Source: Bacillota bacterium (GTDB taxonomy: Bacteria; Bacillota; Clostridia; Lachnospirales; Lachnospiraceae). From it: 32,975 bases of DNA. Below the pieces are notes generated by a model. That model ran no database searches. It saw only the letters and a list, made by a program, of their open reading frames with translations, and had not been told where the DNA came from. Within the stretch, counting starts at the first letter, position 1, and every line of letters starts with the position of its first letter. Shown piece by piece: positions 23,425 through 31,140 of this stretch. The stretch covers positions 1 through 32,975 of the forward strand of contig JAEZLY010000250.1 of NCBI GenBank assembly GCA_023414985.1, written 5' to 3'. Position numbers and translations under genes: made by a program.

Positions 23425-24141
23425 ATGTATAATTTGGAGGATGAGAAGTCGAAACTGGAATCTATAGCGGAAGATTCTATTTATGCAATAGGGGTAATAC
23501 CTGTTACTACGAAATATTGTGGCGAAATTTTTTTAAGATATATGAGACCAGGGAGTGTTTTAGAATTAGGTCCTGCAGAAGGTGTAATGACAGATATTCT
23601 TTATCCCAAAAATAAGAATGATTATACTATCGTTGATGGTAGTATGAAATTTGTTAGGGAACTAACCGATAGATATCCGGGTATTATAGGTATATACGAA
23701 CTATTTGAGGACTTTAAACCTGAAAGGAAATTCGATAATATAATATTAGGACATGTTTTAGAACATGTTTTGCAGCCGGTGGAATTGTTAAAAATATGTA
23801 AAAACTGGTTAGCTAAAGATGGAAGGATTTTGACAGCGGTTCCTAATAAAAATAGTATTCATAGACAAGCTGCAGTTAAAATGGGATTATTGAAAGCGTT
23901 GGATGATTTTAGTGAGAAAGATATTCGTCATGGACATAGAAGGGTTTATGGGATAGCATCACTAAAAGAAGATTTTGCTAATGCAAATTTGAATATAATT
24001 CAGATGGGTGGATATTGGTTAAAGCCTTTATCAGATAGACAATTAGAAGAAAATTGGACGTTAGAAATGTTAAATGCATTTTTATATTTAGGAGAATTAT
24101 ATCCGGATATTGCTGCTGAGATATATATTATTGCAGAGTAA
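23425..24141 (+). CDS. Class I SAM-dependent methyltransferase
   Basis: A 238 aa methyltransferase: the SAM-binding segment SVLELGPAEGVMTDILY (motif I with ELGPAEG), YTIVDGSMKFV, FDNIILGHVLEHVLQPVELL (motif IV) and DGRILTAVPNKNSIHR. It is closest to the UbiG/Methyltransf_11-type group seen in glycan clusters. The substrate could be a sugar hydroxyl or the acyl chain made by the preceding genes; sequence does not decide. AACTGGAGGGAACA precedes the start. It belongs to the AT-rich block. Confidence 0.88.
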   Translation: MYNLEDEKSKLESIAEDSIYAIGVIPVTTKYCGEIFLRYMRPGSVLELGPAEGVMTDILYPKNKNDYTIVDGSMKFVRELTDRYPGIIGIYELFEDFKPERKFDNIILGHVLEHVLQPVELLKICKNWLAKDGRILTAVPNKNSIHRQAAVKMGLLKALDDFSEKDIRHGHRRVYGIASLKEDFANANLNIIQMGGYWLKPLSDRQLEENWTLEMLNAFLYLGELYPDIAAEIYIIAE

Positions 24142-24181
24142 TAAAATAAATTATTGTCCATCATAAAGAGGGAAATTAATT

Positions 24182-25585
24182 ATGACAATACAAGAAGAAA
24201 ATGAAATGAGAGCAAAAGCATTATTGGGAGTTATTAATAATGGTTTATTAGATGCTGGAGCTATAGAGAATTTTACATATCATCATCTTGCATCAATAAA
24301 GTGGGTATATAATATTGATTTGTTTAAAACTGTATCGAATAAAATATATGATTTAAATATAAAAAAAATAAAAGGAAAGAGTAAGATTAAAATAGCATTT
24401 TTAAATAATTATGCTTCAACTTGGGCTTGTACTAGATTATATAAAATGCTGGAAGAAGATGATAGATTTGAACCATATATCTTAGTTGTTCCGTTCTATA
24501 ACGGAACAGAAATTACTATAATGGATACCTATAAAAAAACATCAGAATATTTTCGTGAACATGGATATAAGACAATTATGGGATATGATGTTGTGAATAA
24601 ACGACATTTGGAATGGAGTGAAATTGATGTACCAGATATTATAATACATCAACATCCGCATTATAAAGGGATTAGAGATACTTTTTATTTTTACAATATC
24701 CCATTAAGTGTATTGAATATATATATTCCATATGCATTTATGGCAAATAATGATTATGCACTTCAATATAATCAAATGTCACATCTTTTATACTGGAAGA
24801 TATTTTGTGAGACTACTGCTCAAAAAAAATTATTCGAAGATTATTGCGATATTGGCGACGCTCATGTCATTGTGAGTGGATATGCAAAGATGGATACACT
24901 TTTGGATAATACTCCGGTTAAATCTGCAGAAAAGATATGGAAAATGCCGCCAAACATTAAGGCTGATAATATAGTAAAGATTATATATGCTCCACATCAT
25001 TCTTTATATTCGGGTTTGTTTGGATATGCAACCTTTGACAAGAATTATATGGATATATATCAGCTTGCGTGTAAATATGCTGATTCTACTTCATGGATCA
25101 TTAAGCCGCACCCATTATTAAGAAAGCAGGCGGTGGTCGAAGGACTATTTCAAAATGAACAGGAATTTGATAATTATATTGCAATGTGGGACAATTTGCC
25201 GAATGCCAGATCGGTTGGAGATGAACCTTATTTTGATATTTTTAAATCATCCGATGGCATGATATTTGATAGCCAATCCTTTCGAACAGAATACATCTAT
25301 GTAAATAAGCCGTCCTTATATTTAAAACGTAGAGGTCATAATTATGAAATGTCATTTGATAGGATAGGCTTAGAAGTATTAGATATTCTGTATTCAGTTG
25401 AAGGCGATGATATCGATGGTATTGAAAATTTCATTCAGGATGTATTATTATCTAAGAATGATTATAAAAGAAAGGGTCGAGAGAACTTTTATAAAAATTA
25501 TTTGGATTATTATACTTATAATGGTGGAAAACTTGCCAATGATGTTATATATGATTTTTTAAAAGCTAATTTGGCGAAAGAATAA
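24182..25585 (+). CDS. GT-B-like protein related to CDP-glycerol phosphotransferases
   Basis: A 467 aa protein. From about residue 70 it has KIKIAFLNNYASTWACTRLY, then DVPDIIIHQHPHY, VIVSGYAKMDTLLD, IIYAPHHSLYSG, TSWIIKPHPLLRKQAV and DGMIFDSQSFRTEYIYVNKP. This follows the order seen in TagF/TarL-type enzymes (G-Y-pK-D, aPH, iKpHP, DsqSf.tEY), but the match is weaker than for the 10270 gene. The N-terminal 60 residues are helical and unique. It may be a polyol-phosphate transferase or another GT-B sugar transferase. It lies between two methyltransferase genes in very AT-rich DNA. A gap of 130 bases follows. Confidence 0.7.
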   Translation: MTIQEENEMRAKALLGVINNGLLDAGAIENFTYHHLASIKWVYNIDLFKTVSNKIYDLNIKKIKGKSKIKIAFLNNYASTWACTRLYKMLEEDDRFEPYILVVPFYNGTEITIMDTYKKTSEYFREHGYKTIMGYDVVNKRHLEWSEIDVPDIIIHQHPHYKGIRDTFYFYNIPLSVLNIYIPYAFMANNDYALQYNQMSHLLYWKIFCETTAQKKLFEDYCDIGDAHVIVSGYAKMDTLLDNTPVKSAEKIWKMPPNIKADNIVKIIYAPHHSLYSGLFGYATFDKNYMDIYQLACKYADSTSWIIKPHPLLRKQAVVEGLFQNEQEFDNYIAMWDNLPNARSVGDEPYFDIFKSSDGMIFDSQSFRTEYIYVNKPSLYLKRRGHNYEMSFDRIGLEVLDILYSVEGDDIDGIENFIQDVLLSKNDYKRKGRENFYKNYLDYYTYNGGKLANDVIYDFLKANLAKE

Positions 25586-25677
25586 AATAAAACTTTTTGC
25601 TGCAATAAACATCTCATGGTACTGGGCTTTTAGTTGGTTGGTTCAAATATAAAACATGTATGAATGAAAGGAAAAGT

Positions 25678-25719
25678 ATGATTATTGATAATAACAGATA
25701 TCATACAGGCATAATATGA
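25678..25719 (+). CDS. Possible 13-codon leader ORF
   Basis: ATG at 25678 has GAAAGGAAAA directly upstream and encodes MIIDNNRYHTGII before TGA. Its stop overlaps the start of the following methyltransferase gene as ATGA, while that gene has almost no ribosome site of its own. Coupled re-initiation is therefore plausible. It could also be the stub of a lost gene or chance. Confidence 0.3.
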   Translation: MIIDNNRYHTGII

Positions 25720-26645
25720 AAAAATTCATTATTTATGGTGTTGGAAATAAAGGGAAGCTTATTTATGACTATTTAAAACAATTAGGCTATTCTGATTGTG
25801 TGTACGCATTTTGTGATAAAAATGCCGGTACTATCGGAACATATGCTGATAAAAGTGTTTATACCTTCAGTGAATTGAGTGAGATGGATTTGCCTTACCT
25901 TAATACAGTATCAAACACAAAAGACGTAAATGAGATGCTGAAGGAGAATAAGAAGAAGATTATCGGATCAACGGTCAGCGAATTGGCTACATACTTAGGA
26001 ACAGATAGAGTTGCTTTTAATAGAGAGTTCTGTGCGTTTTATCACATTAACGAAATGGATGATTATTTTGAAGTGGCAGAAAATGCGCTAGATACTTTTT
26101 GGAGTGAAGATAGTCCTTTTTATCAAATGTTCAAAGAATTGGATTTGGATAATGTTATTGAACTGGCCTGTGGACGTGGCCGCCATGTTCCAAAGTATAT
26201 TGATCAAGCAAATCATATTACTTTGGTAGATATTCTTGATAAGAATATTGATTATTGTCAGCAAAGATTTTCAAATTATTCGAAAATATCATACTATAGA
26301 AATGATGGTTATGATTTGAAGGAATTAGAAACGGCAAAATATTCTGCATTATTTGCCTATGATGCAATGGTCCATTTTGAACTTATTGATATATACAGTT
26401 ATATGAATGATATATATCGTGTTTTAGTAAATGGAGGTTATGCACTTATTCATCACTCTAATATGACCTCTGATTATAAAATGTCCTTTGAAAAAGCAGG
26501 AAATCCTGGCGGAAGAAACTATATGAGTAAAGAGCTATTTGCCTATATTGCCTACAGAGCAGGATTTGATATTATCGAACAAAAAATAATAGATTGGAGT
26601 TTACCGAACATGGATTGTATTTCCTTGGTACGTAAACCATTATAG
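25716..26645 (+). CDS. Class I methyltransferase with N-terminal Rossmann-like module
   Basis: A 309 aa fusion. Residues 1-100 form a short nucleotide-binding module (KKFIIYGVGNKGKLIYDYLK, then AFCDKNAG), of the same general type as in the 11520, 15205 and 16779 products. Residues about 125-305 are a SAM methyltransferase: NVIELACGRGRHVPKYI (motif I), ITLVDILDKNIDY, ALFAYDAMVHFELIDIYSYM and GGYALIHHSNMT. The target is unknown; sugar O-methylation is a fair guess in this setting. It is the last gene of the glycan island, and a hairpin terminator lies about 85 bases after its stop. The start lacks a clear ribosome site and overlaps the stop of a mini-ORF. Confidence 0.82.
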   Translation: MKKFIIYGVGNKGKLIYDYLKQLGYSDCVYAFCDKNAGTIGTYADKSVYTFSELSEMDLPYLNTVSNTKDVNEMLKENKKKIIGSTVSELATYLGTDRVAFNREFCAFYHINEMDDYFEVAENALDTFWSEDSPFYQMFKELDLDNVIELACGRGRHVPKYIDQANHITLVDILDKNIDYCQQRFSNYSKISYYRNDGYDLKELETAKYSALFAYDAMVHFELIDIYSYMNDIYRVLVNGGYALIHHSNMTSDYKMSFEKAGNPGGRNYMSKELFAYIAYRAGFDIIEQKIIDWSLPNMDCISLVRKPL

Positions 26646-26727
26646 ATTTTAGAAGTTTATAAGGGAAAGGGTAATTAATAACTTCACGGAATGAAAATCA
26701 TGACAATGCAGGAATGTATTGAAAATT

Positions 26728-26761
26728 ATAGTAGCATAGCAGACTGAAGCTATGCTATTAT
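26728..26761 (+). terminator. Terminator at the end of the glycan island
   Basis: TAGCATAGC (26732-26740) pairs perfectly with GCTATGCTA (26749-26757); the stem extends by a G-U pair and three A-T pairs. The loop is 8 bases (26741-26748). T-rich sequence follows but no long U run. It separates the glycan operon from the sigma-28-type promoter at 26807. Confidence 0.65.
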
Positions 26762-26806
26762 GTATTTAAGGGAACAAGTTTTTCCTGTAAATTACTTGAA
26801 AAGCAT

Positions 26807-26833
26807 TAAGGATGGGCGACAGACTGCCGATAA
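26807..26833 (+). promoter_or_regulatory. Sigma-28 (SigD/FliA)-type promoter before the secreted-protein gene
   Basis: TAAG (26807-26810), 15 bases, then GCCGATAA (26826-26833). The -10 is identical to the FliA consensus and the -35 has one mismatch, with ideal spacing. It lies between the island terminator and the 26930 gene, leaving a leader of about 90 bases. The leader holds a 7 bp hairpin (ATCAGAC 26861-26867 with GTCTGAT 26873-26879) and a GGAGGT ribosome site. The rest of the gap 26646-26929 shows no gene. Confidence 0.7.
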
Positions 26834-26929
26834 ATATTTATAGGTAATTTACGCAGGAGAATCAGACATAGGGTCTGATCAAGCACTAAGGAACATATCA
26901 TAGACGACCACACGGAGGTGTATGTGAAA

Positions 26930-28969
26930 ATGAAGAAACAAATGTTAAGATTATTGCTGCTGACCATTGCGATGCTCGCATGGATCTGTTACCCGGAGAA
27001 GAAGGCTTTTGCAGCCGGGAATGAGGTTGAAGTAGTGGCAGTGGCCTACTCGGACGAAAGTATCATTGTCAAGAATAATAACAATAAAAAGATATATTTT
27101 GCCACTGAGATGGATGCCGGACGAGGAAATTGGGACATGATCGAGGTTGGTACAGGAGATGTATTTACTGTGATTGACTTTTCCTACTTATCTCCGAATA
27201 TGGAGAATATTCTGAAAATCAAGGGTGATCTTGATACTACCCCTTCCCGTGTTATCATTAACAAACGGCCTCAGAAATTGGAGGTTTCGATTAACTATAG
27301 CAACTTTGATTCCAGTACAACTGTTGCACAACTGCTGAACATCAGATCCACAGAAGGTACAGGTCAGTATCCCATCACAATGGATGATCTGCAGTGGAAA
27401 AAGGGTGCAGACGGTGAATGGCTGGATTCCGATGATTTAAAGACTGCTTTACTGAGAAGATATTTATTGAAGGGTACAAACTTGTATTTCCGAACGACTG
27501 CTTTAAATGACGTAGCAAAAGTTACTGCACCATCAGGTTATACGACGAGTATGTTTTTAAGTGATTCAGGCAGCTATTCCTATAAAAATGCATTTGCACA
27601 GTTATCAACAGCCCAATCCACTCTTGCCTTCGATCCGACATCTCTTCCCGACGGTACAGAAGGAAGACGCCCCGGAGCAGAGGTAAGGTTAAAGATCAAT
27701 AAGCAGGCAAGTACACCGGTTACAAAGGTGGATGGCAGCGAATTCACGATGGATATCGACTACGGGCAGGAATACCGGATATCCTTGGACGGTGGTTTAA
27801 CCTATAACAATTGGACACAGGTAACGGATAGAACCGGTAAGCCTCTGAAACTGAAGGATATGTTAAATGATGGATCCAACGGTTTGACAGATTCATTCCC
27901 GGCAATGGCGATTGATGTCAGGGATTATTCCACCGCAAAAGCGGCATCCTCGAGAATAGTCACAACCAATATACCTACTCAGCGTGTAATCGCCGTTAGT
28001 GCTATTGAAGGAACACCGACAGTTGCAGATAATAATGTCTATGTAAGCTATAACGGTGTTAAGAACCTGATTGTAACCATTCCGAGTGCTACCGAGGACT
28101 ATCCGTACGAATATACGGTGGTGAAATCCGGCAGTTCTCTTGATATTGAACGGGCTGTATGGGTGGAAATTTCAAAGAATACACCGGTTAAAATTGCATC
28201 AACGAAGGCAGCAGATGGAAGTACCGTATACTTTAGAAAGAAAGAGATAAAGTTCCAGGCCGAGACCAGAACTCATGCACAGGTTGACTTCCAGATGGCT
28301 TCGACCTATGCAACCTTTGCAGCAAGCTATCCTTCCTTACCTGTAGCTCCGAAGATGACCTATATCTATACTAAGGGATATTCGGGAGACATTCAGATTC
28401 TGATACCTCTCAATGTCGCTGGCAGAAAGCCTTTTGAAAATCATGTCAAGTCAGTTAAGCTTGGAACCAAAGAGCTTCCGTTTACCTTATATTATAGTCC
28501 AAGCTTACCGGGATCTATGAGTCCTTCTGTTGTGAACTATATGAGAATCGATCTAACAGGAACAGAACTGGCGAAGATGGCGAATTGTACCGCAAGATCC
28601 TTATCCATCTACTACGATAACGGTACGGTAGATAAGACCTCCAGTAAGCTGACCATCAAGAATCCTACCGATGCAGGAACCCTGTTTATGACGGCTACGA
28701 CAGACACAGTTACCAATAAGACATTAGTAAGCGTAGCAAGCCTGATCCCTTCCGGAAACCATTTGGTATATACAATCACAGCTGCTCAAATCTCAGGTAA
28801 GAAAACCGAAGATAAGACAGATAGTAGTTACACCGATCTGGATTCAACGGGAATTATTGATACGGCAGGCAAATCACAACAGTGGCTCACAGTTTATGAG
28901 GTTACAACACCGGCTGTTGCGGGTGATCCGAGCTACATCGTAAGGTTAAAATCCGTTCAGCTGCCATGA
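26930..28969 (+). CDS. Secreted beta-rich protein of unknown function
   Basis: I do not recognise a family. The product (about 680 aa) begins with a clear signal peptide: KK, a hydrophobic core LRLLLLTIAMLAWICY, and a likely cleavage after AFA at about residue 29. The mature part is rich in Ser, Thr, Asp and Tyr with alternating hydrophobic residues, suggesting a chain of beta domains; YRISLDGGLTYNNWTQVTD is typical of its strand-turn texture. There is no LPXTG motif, cell-wall repeat or C-terminal membrane helix, so it is released or held non-covalently. The start is ATG 26930 or GTG 26924; GGAGGT is at 26914-26919. A sigma-28-type promoter precedes it, and two glycosylation-type genes follow, which suggests a motility-linked, possibly glycosylated surface protein (inference). 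Confidence 0.8.
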   Translation: MKKQMLRLLLLTIAMLAWICYPEKKAFAAGNEVEVVAVAYSDESIIVKNNNNKKIYFATEMDAGRGNWDMIEVGTGDVFTVIDFSYLSPNMENILKIKGDLDTTPSRVIINKRPQKLEVSINYSNFDSSTTVAQLLNIRSTEGTGQYPITMDDLQWKKGADGEWLDSDDLKTALLRRYLLKGTNLYFRTTALNDVAKVTAPSGYTTSMFLSDSGSYSYKNAFAQLSTAQSTLAFDPTSLPDGTEGRRPGAEVRLKINKQASTPVTKVDGSEFTMDIDYGQEYRISLDGGLTYNNWTQVTDRTGKPLKLKDMLNDGSNGLTDSFPAMAIDVRDYSTAKAASSRIVTTNIPTQRVIAVSAIEGTPTVADNNVYVSYNGVKNLIVTIPSATEDYPYEYTVVKSGSSLDIERAVWVEISKNTPVKIASTKAADGSTVYFRKKEIKFQAETRTHAQVDFQMASTYATFAASYPSLPVAPKMTYIYTKGYSGDIQILIPLNVAGRKPFENHVKSVKLGTKELPFTLYYSPSLPGSMSPSVVNYMRIDLTGTELAKMANCTARSLSIYYDNGTVDKTSSKLTIKNPTDAGTLFMTATTDTVTNKTLVSVASLIPSGNHLVYTITAAQISGKKTEDKTDSSYTDLDSTGIIDTAGKSQQWLTVYEVTTPAVAGDPSYIVRLKSVQLP

Positions 28970-29015
28970 TAGGCGCTGTTGAACCGTAATTAAGTACATC
29001 ATAAGGAGAGGGAAT

Positions 29016-30044
29016 ATGATTACGATTAGTGTCTGTATGATTGTGAAGGATGAAGAAAAGGTTCTTGCCAGATGTTTAGAATCCCTTCAGGGACTGGCTG
29101 AAGAGCTGATTATCGTCGATACCGGATCGTCAGATGCGACCAAGCAGATTGCGGCCAGGTATACAGATAAGATTTATGATTTTACCTGGGTACATGATTT
29201 TTCTGCAGCAAGAAATTTCTCCTTCTCCAAAGCGACCATGGATTACATCTATGTCGCTGATGCAGATGAAGTAATTGATGAAGTGAACCGACAGCGGTTT
29301 CTGCTCCTGAAGCAGAAACTGCTGCCGGAGATTGAGATAGTACAGATGAAGTATGCCAATCAACTGGCCTTTAATACGACCTATAATTTTGATATGGAAT
29401 ACCGCCCGAAGCTGTATAAACGTTTGAGGACCTTCTGCTGGGTGGAGCCCGTTCATGAAAATGTCGCACTGTCTCCAGTCATTTATGACAGTGATATCGT
29501 CATATGCCATATGCCTGTATCCAACCATGCGGGACGGGACTTTCAGACCTTCCAGAGAGTAATCAGACAGGAGGGCAAGCTGTCTTCCAAACTTTTTACG
29601 ATGTACGCAAAGGAATTATTTATCGCCGGTGAAGCAGAGGATTTTCTTGAAGCGGAGGCCTATTATCAAGGCTTTGCCGATGCTTCGGACTGCAGTGAAC
29701 GGGAACGTAAAATTTATGAATGTATTCTCACCAGATGTGCAAGACTCCGCAAGGATTATAATCATCTGCTGAAATACAGTTTGAGAAACATAGCGGATGG
29801 AAAAGGCAGTGCCGAGGTATGCTATGAAATAGGCGAGTATTTTTTTGAAGTCGGAGACTATCGGGAAGCGACCATCTGGTATTACAATGCAGCATATGAG
29901 ACAGAATGTGAACTGAATATTCACTATGCAGGGGATTATCCGCTGAAGCGGTTGTCAGAATGCTATCATTTTCTGGGGAACCGTGAGCAGGAGGATGCAT
30001 TCCGGGCTCTGTATGAAGCCTGGAGTGTGGAGAATAAGGGGTGA
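29016..30044 (+). CDS. Family 2 glycosyltransferase with helical-repeat C-terminus
   Basis: Residues 1 to about 190 are a compact GT2 domain: ITISVCMIVKDEEKVLARCL, LIIVDTGSSDATKQIAARY, DFSAARNFSF, the metal site VADADEVID, and RLYKR-like YRPKLYKRLRTFCWVEPVHE. Residues about 210-342 are helical, with TPR-like pairs (AEVCYEIGEYFFEVGDYREA, then TIWYYNAAYE). This architecture is used by enzymes that glycosylate protein, including flagellin in Clostridioides difficile, where the repeat part may hold the acceptor. AAGGAGAGGG precedes the ATG. It probably shares the transcript of the secreted protein 46 bases upstream. Confidence 0.87.
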   Translation: MITISVCMIVKDEEKVLARCLESLQGLAEELIIVDTGSSDATKQIAARYTDKIYDFTWVHDFSAARNFSFSKATMDYIYVADADEVIDEVNRQRFLLLKQKLLPEIEIVQMKYANQLAFNTTYNFDMEYRPKLYKRLRTFCWVEPVHENVALSPVIYDSDIVICHMPVSNHAGRDFQTFQRVIRQEGKLSSKLFTMYAKELFIAGEAEDFLEAEAYYQGFADASDCSERERKIYECILTRCARLRKDYNHLLKYSLRNIADGKGSAEVCYEIGEYFFEVGDYREATIWYYNAAYETECELNIHYAGDYPLKRLSECYHFLGNREQEDAFRALYEAWSVENKG

Positions 30045-30050
30045 AAATAC

Positions 30051-30974
30051 TTGACACAGAACATAAGAAGCATCTTTGAACATAATATCAGACTGTTAGG
30101 ATCGATGGACAAATCAATCTATTATTTCCGTGAGCAGCAGTGTGACAAGGCTTTGAGTCTGATTGCCGATTCTATCGATGAGGTGAATTATATTATTGAA
30201 GCCATCCTCACTGACCGGGATTATTTTAATCTTGTAAATACAGAATCGATTTTCGAGATGCTGACCGGGATACTGGAAGCCAAGAAGAACAGAGATTTTA
30301 TCCTTCTTGCGGACCTTTTGGAGCTGCAGCTGATGAATTTTCTGCTGAGTGTTCAAGAGTTGATTATCAGTAAAGAAGAGATTATTTTTGATGAGGATAA
30401 CTACCGGGAGATGATTTCCCTTGCGATAGAGAAAGCAGAAGGGAATACGGACAGATGGAAGGAGCCGTTGAATCCAAGCGAACTTCTTGACAGCGGTTAC
30501 CGCATAGAATTTACTTCCTGTGGGCGAATGACACTGGCTACGGAGAATGAAGGGACAAAATTCTATTTTCATACCAATAATAAGGTACAGACGGAAGCCT
30601 TTTTACTTGCCGAAAGCTGGTTTCAGGAGGATACAGCATGTTATGTTCTCTATGGCCTGGGTATGGGATACCATATCGAGGAGCTTCTTGCATTGGCTCC
30701 CGACAAAGATTTTGAGATCTATGAGACAGATGCAAATGTAATTCGTCTTGCCTGCGCTTTTTCGGATATGAAGCCACTGCTTTTGCATCCCAGAGTGAGG
30801 CTGATCTATGATCCGGAATTTGAACGACTGGAAGAAAGAATTGACAAGCTTAGGGAGAAGGAAGATTTTCGGGTCCATTACCCCTCCTATAAGAATATTC
30901 GCAGTCAAAAGGGTAAAGCTATAGTTGAAATGGGTCTTCCCTGGCTGAAGCTGTTGGCTGCTGATGGGAATTAA
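30051..30974 (+). CDS. Helical domain fused to a truncated Maf-like N-terminal domain
   Basis: The 307 aa product has a helical N-terminal part (about 1-130) resembling the 101 aa protein at 5310-5615. A second part resembles the N-terminal domain of the Maf enzyme at 5631: ACYVLYGLGMGYHIEELLAL against VVMFGLGNGVFLRELV, DFEIYETDANVIRLA, and a closing PSYKNI segment like the PGYDKL of Maf. The catalytic DUF115 domain (SAGPSL region) is absent; the frame ends cleanly at 30974 with no remnant seen after it. It may be a non-catalytic regulator or targeting subunit for the GT2 gene seven bases upstream (inference). The start is TTG 30051, set by AGGGGTGA six bases before. Confidence 0.78.
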   Translation: MTQNIRSIFEHNIRLLGSMDKSIYYFREQQCDKALSLIADSIDEVNYIIEAILTDRDYFNLVNTESIFEMLTGILEAKKNRDFILLADLLELQLMNFLLSVQELIISKEEIIFDEDNYREMISLAIEKAEGNTDRWKEPLNPSELLDSGYRIEFTSCGRMTLATENEGTKFYFHTNNKVQTEAFLLAESWFQEDTACYVLYGLGMGYHIEELLALAPDKDFEIYETDANVIRLACAFSDMKPLLLHPRVRLIYDPEFERLEERIDKLREKEDFRVHYPSYKNIRSQKGKAIVEMGLPWLKLLAADGN

Positions 30975-31046
30975 TTCAATAATACTAAATTATTCCATGG
31001 GAAGTATTGCTATGTTAATCCCATTATGGCATAATAATGAGGAAGG

Positions 31047-31075
31047 AAAGTCACTAAAGAAACTTAGTGGCTTTT
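31047..31075 (+). terminator. Rho-independent terminator after the Maf-like gene
   Basis: AAAGTCACTAA (31047-31057) pairs with TTAGTGGCTTT (31064-31074), with one G-U pair and a six-base loop; the right arm runs into CTTTT. It closes the 26930-30974 unit and separates it from lspA. Confidence 0.8.
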
Positions 31076-31140
31076 GTCACATATGAACGAGAAAATATAT
31101 CATAGATATTTCAAAGGAAGTGTCGGAAGGAGGAGAAATT

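Noticed and set aside
29130..29528. Opposite-strand open frame of 132 codons
   Set aside because: It is a shadow of the GT2 gene, with no conserved domain or ribosome site.
31007..31035. TTGCTA-N17-CATAAT, a fair SigA promoter before lspA
   Set aside because: Any transcript would meet the strong hairpin at 31047-31075 within about 10 bases, so it is unlikely to drive lspA; kept only as a weak possibility.
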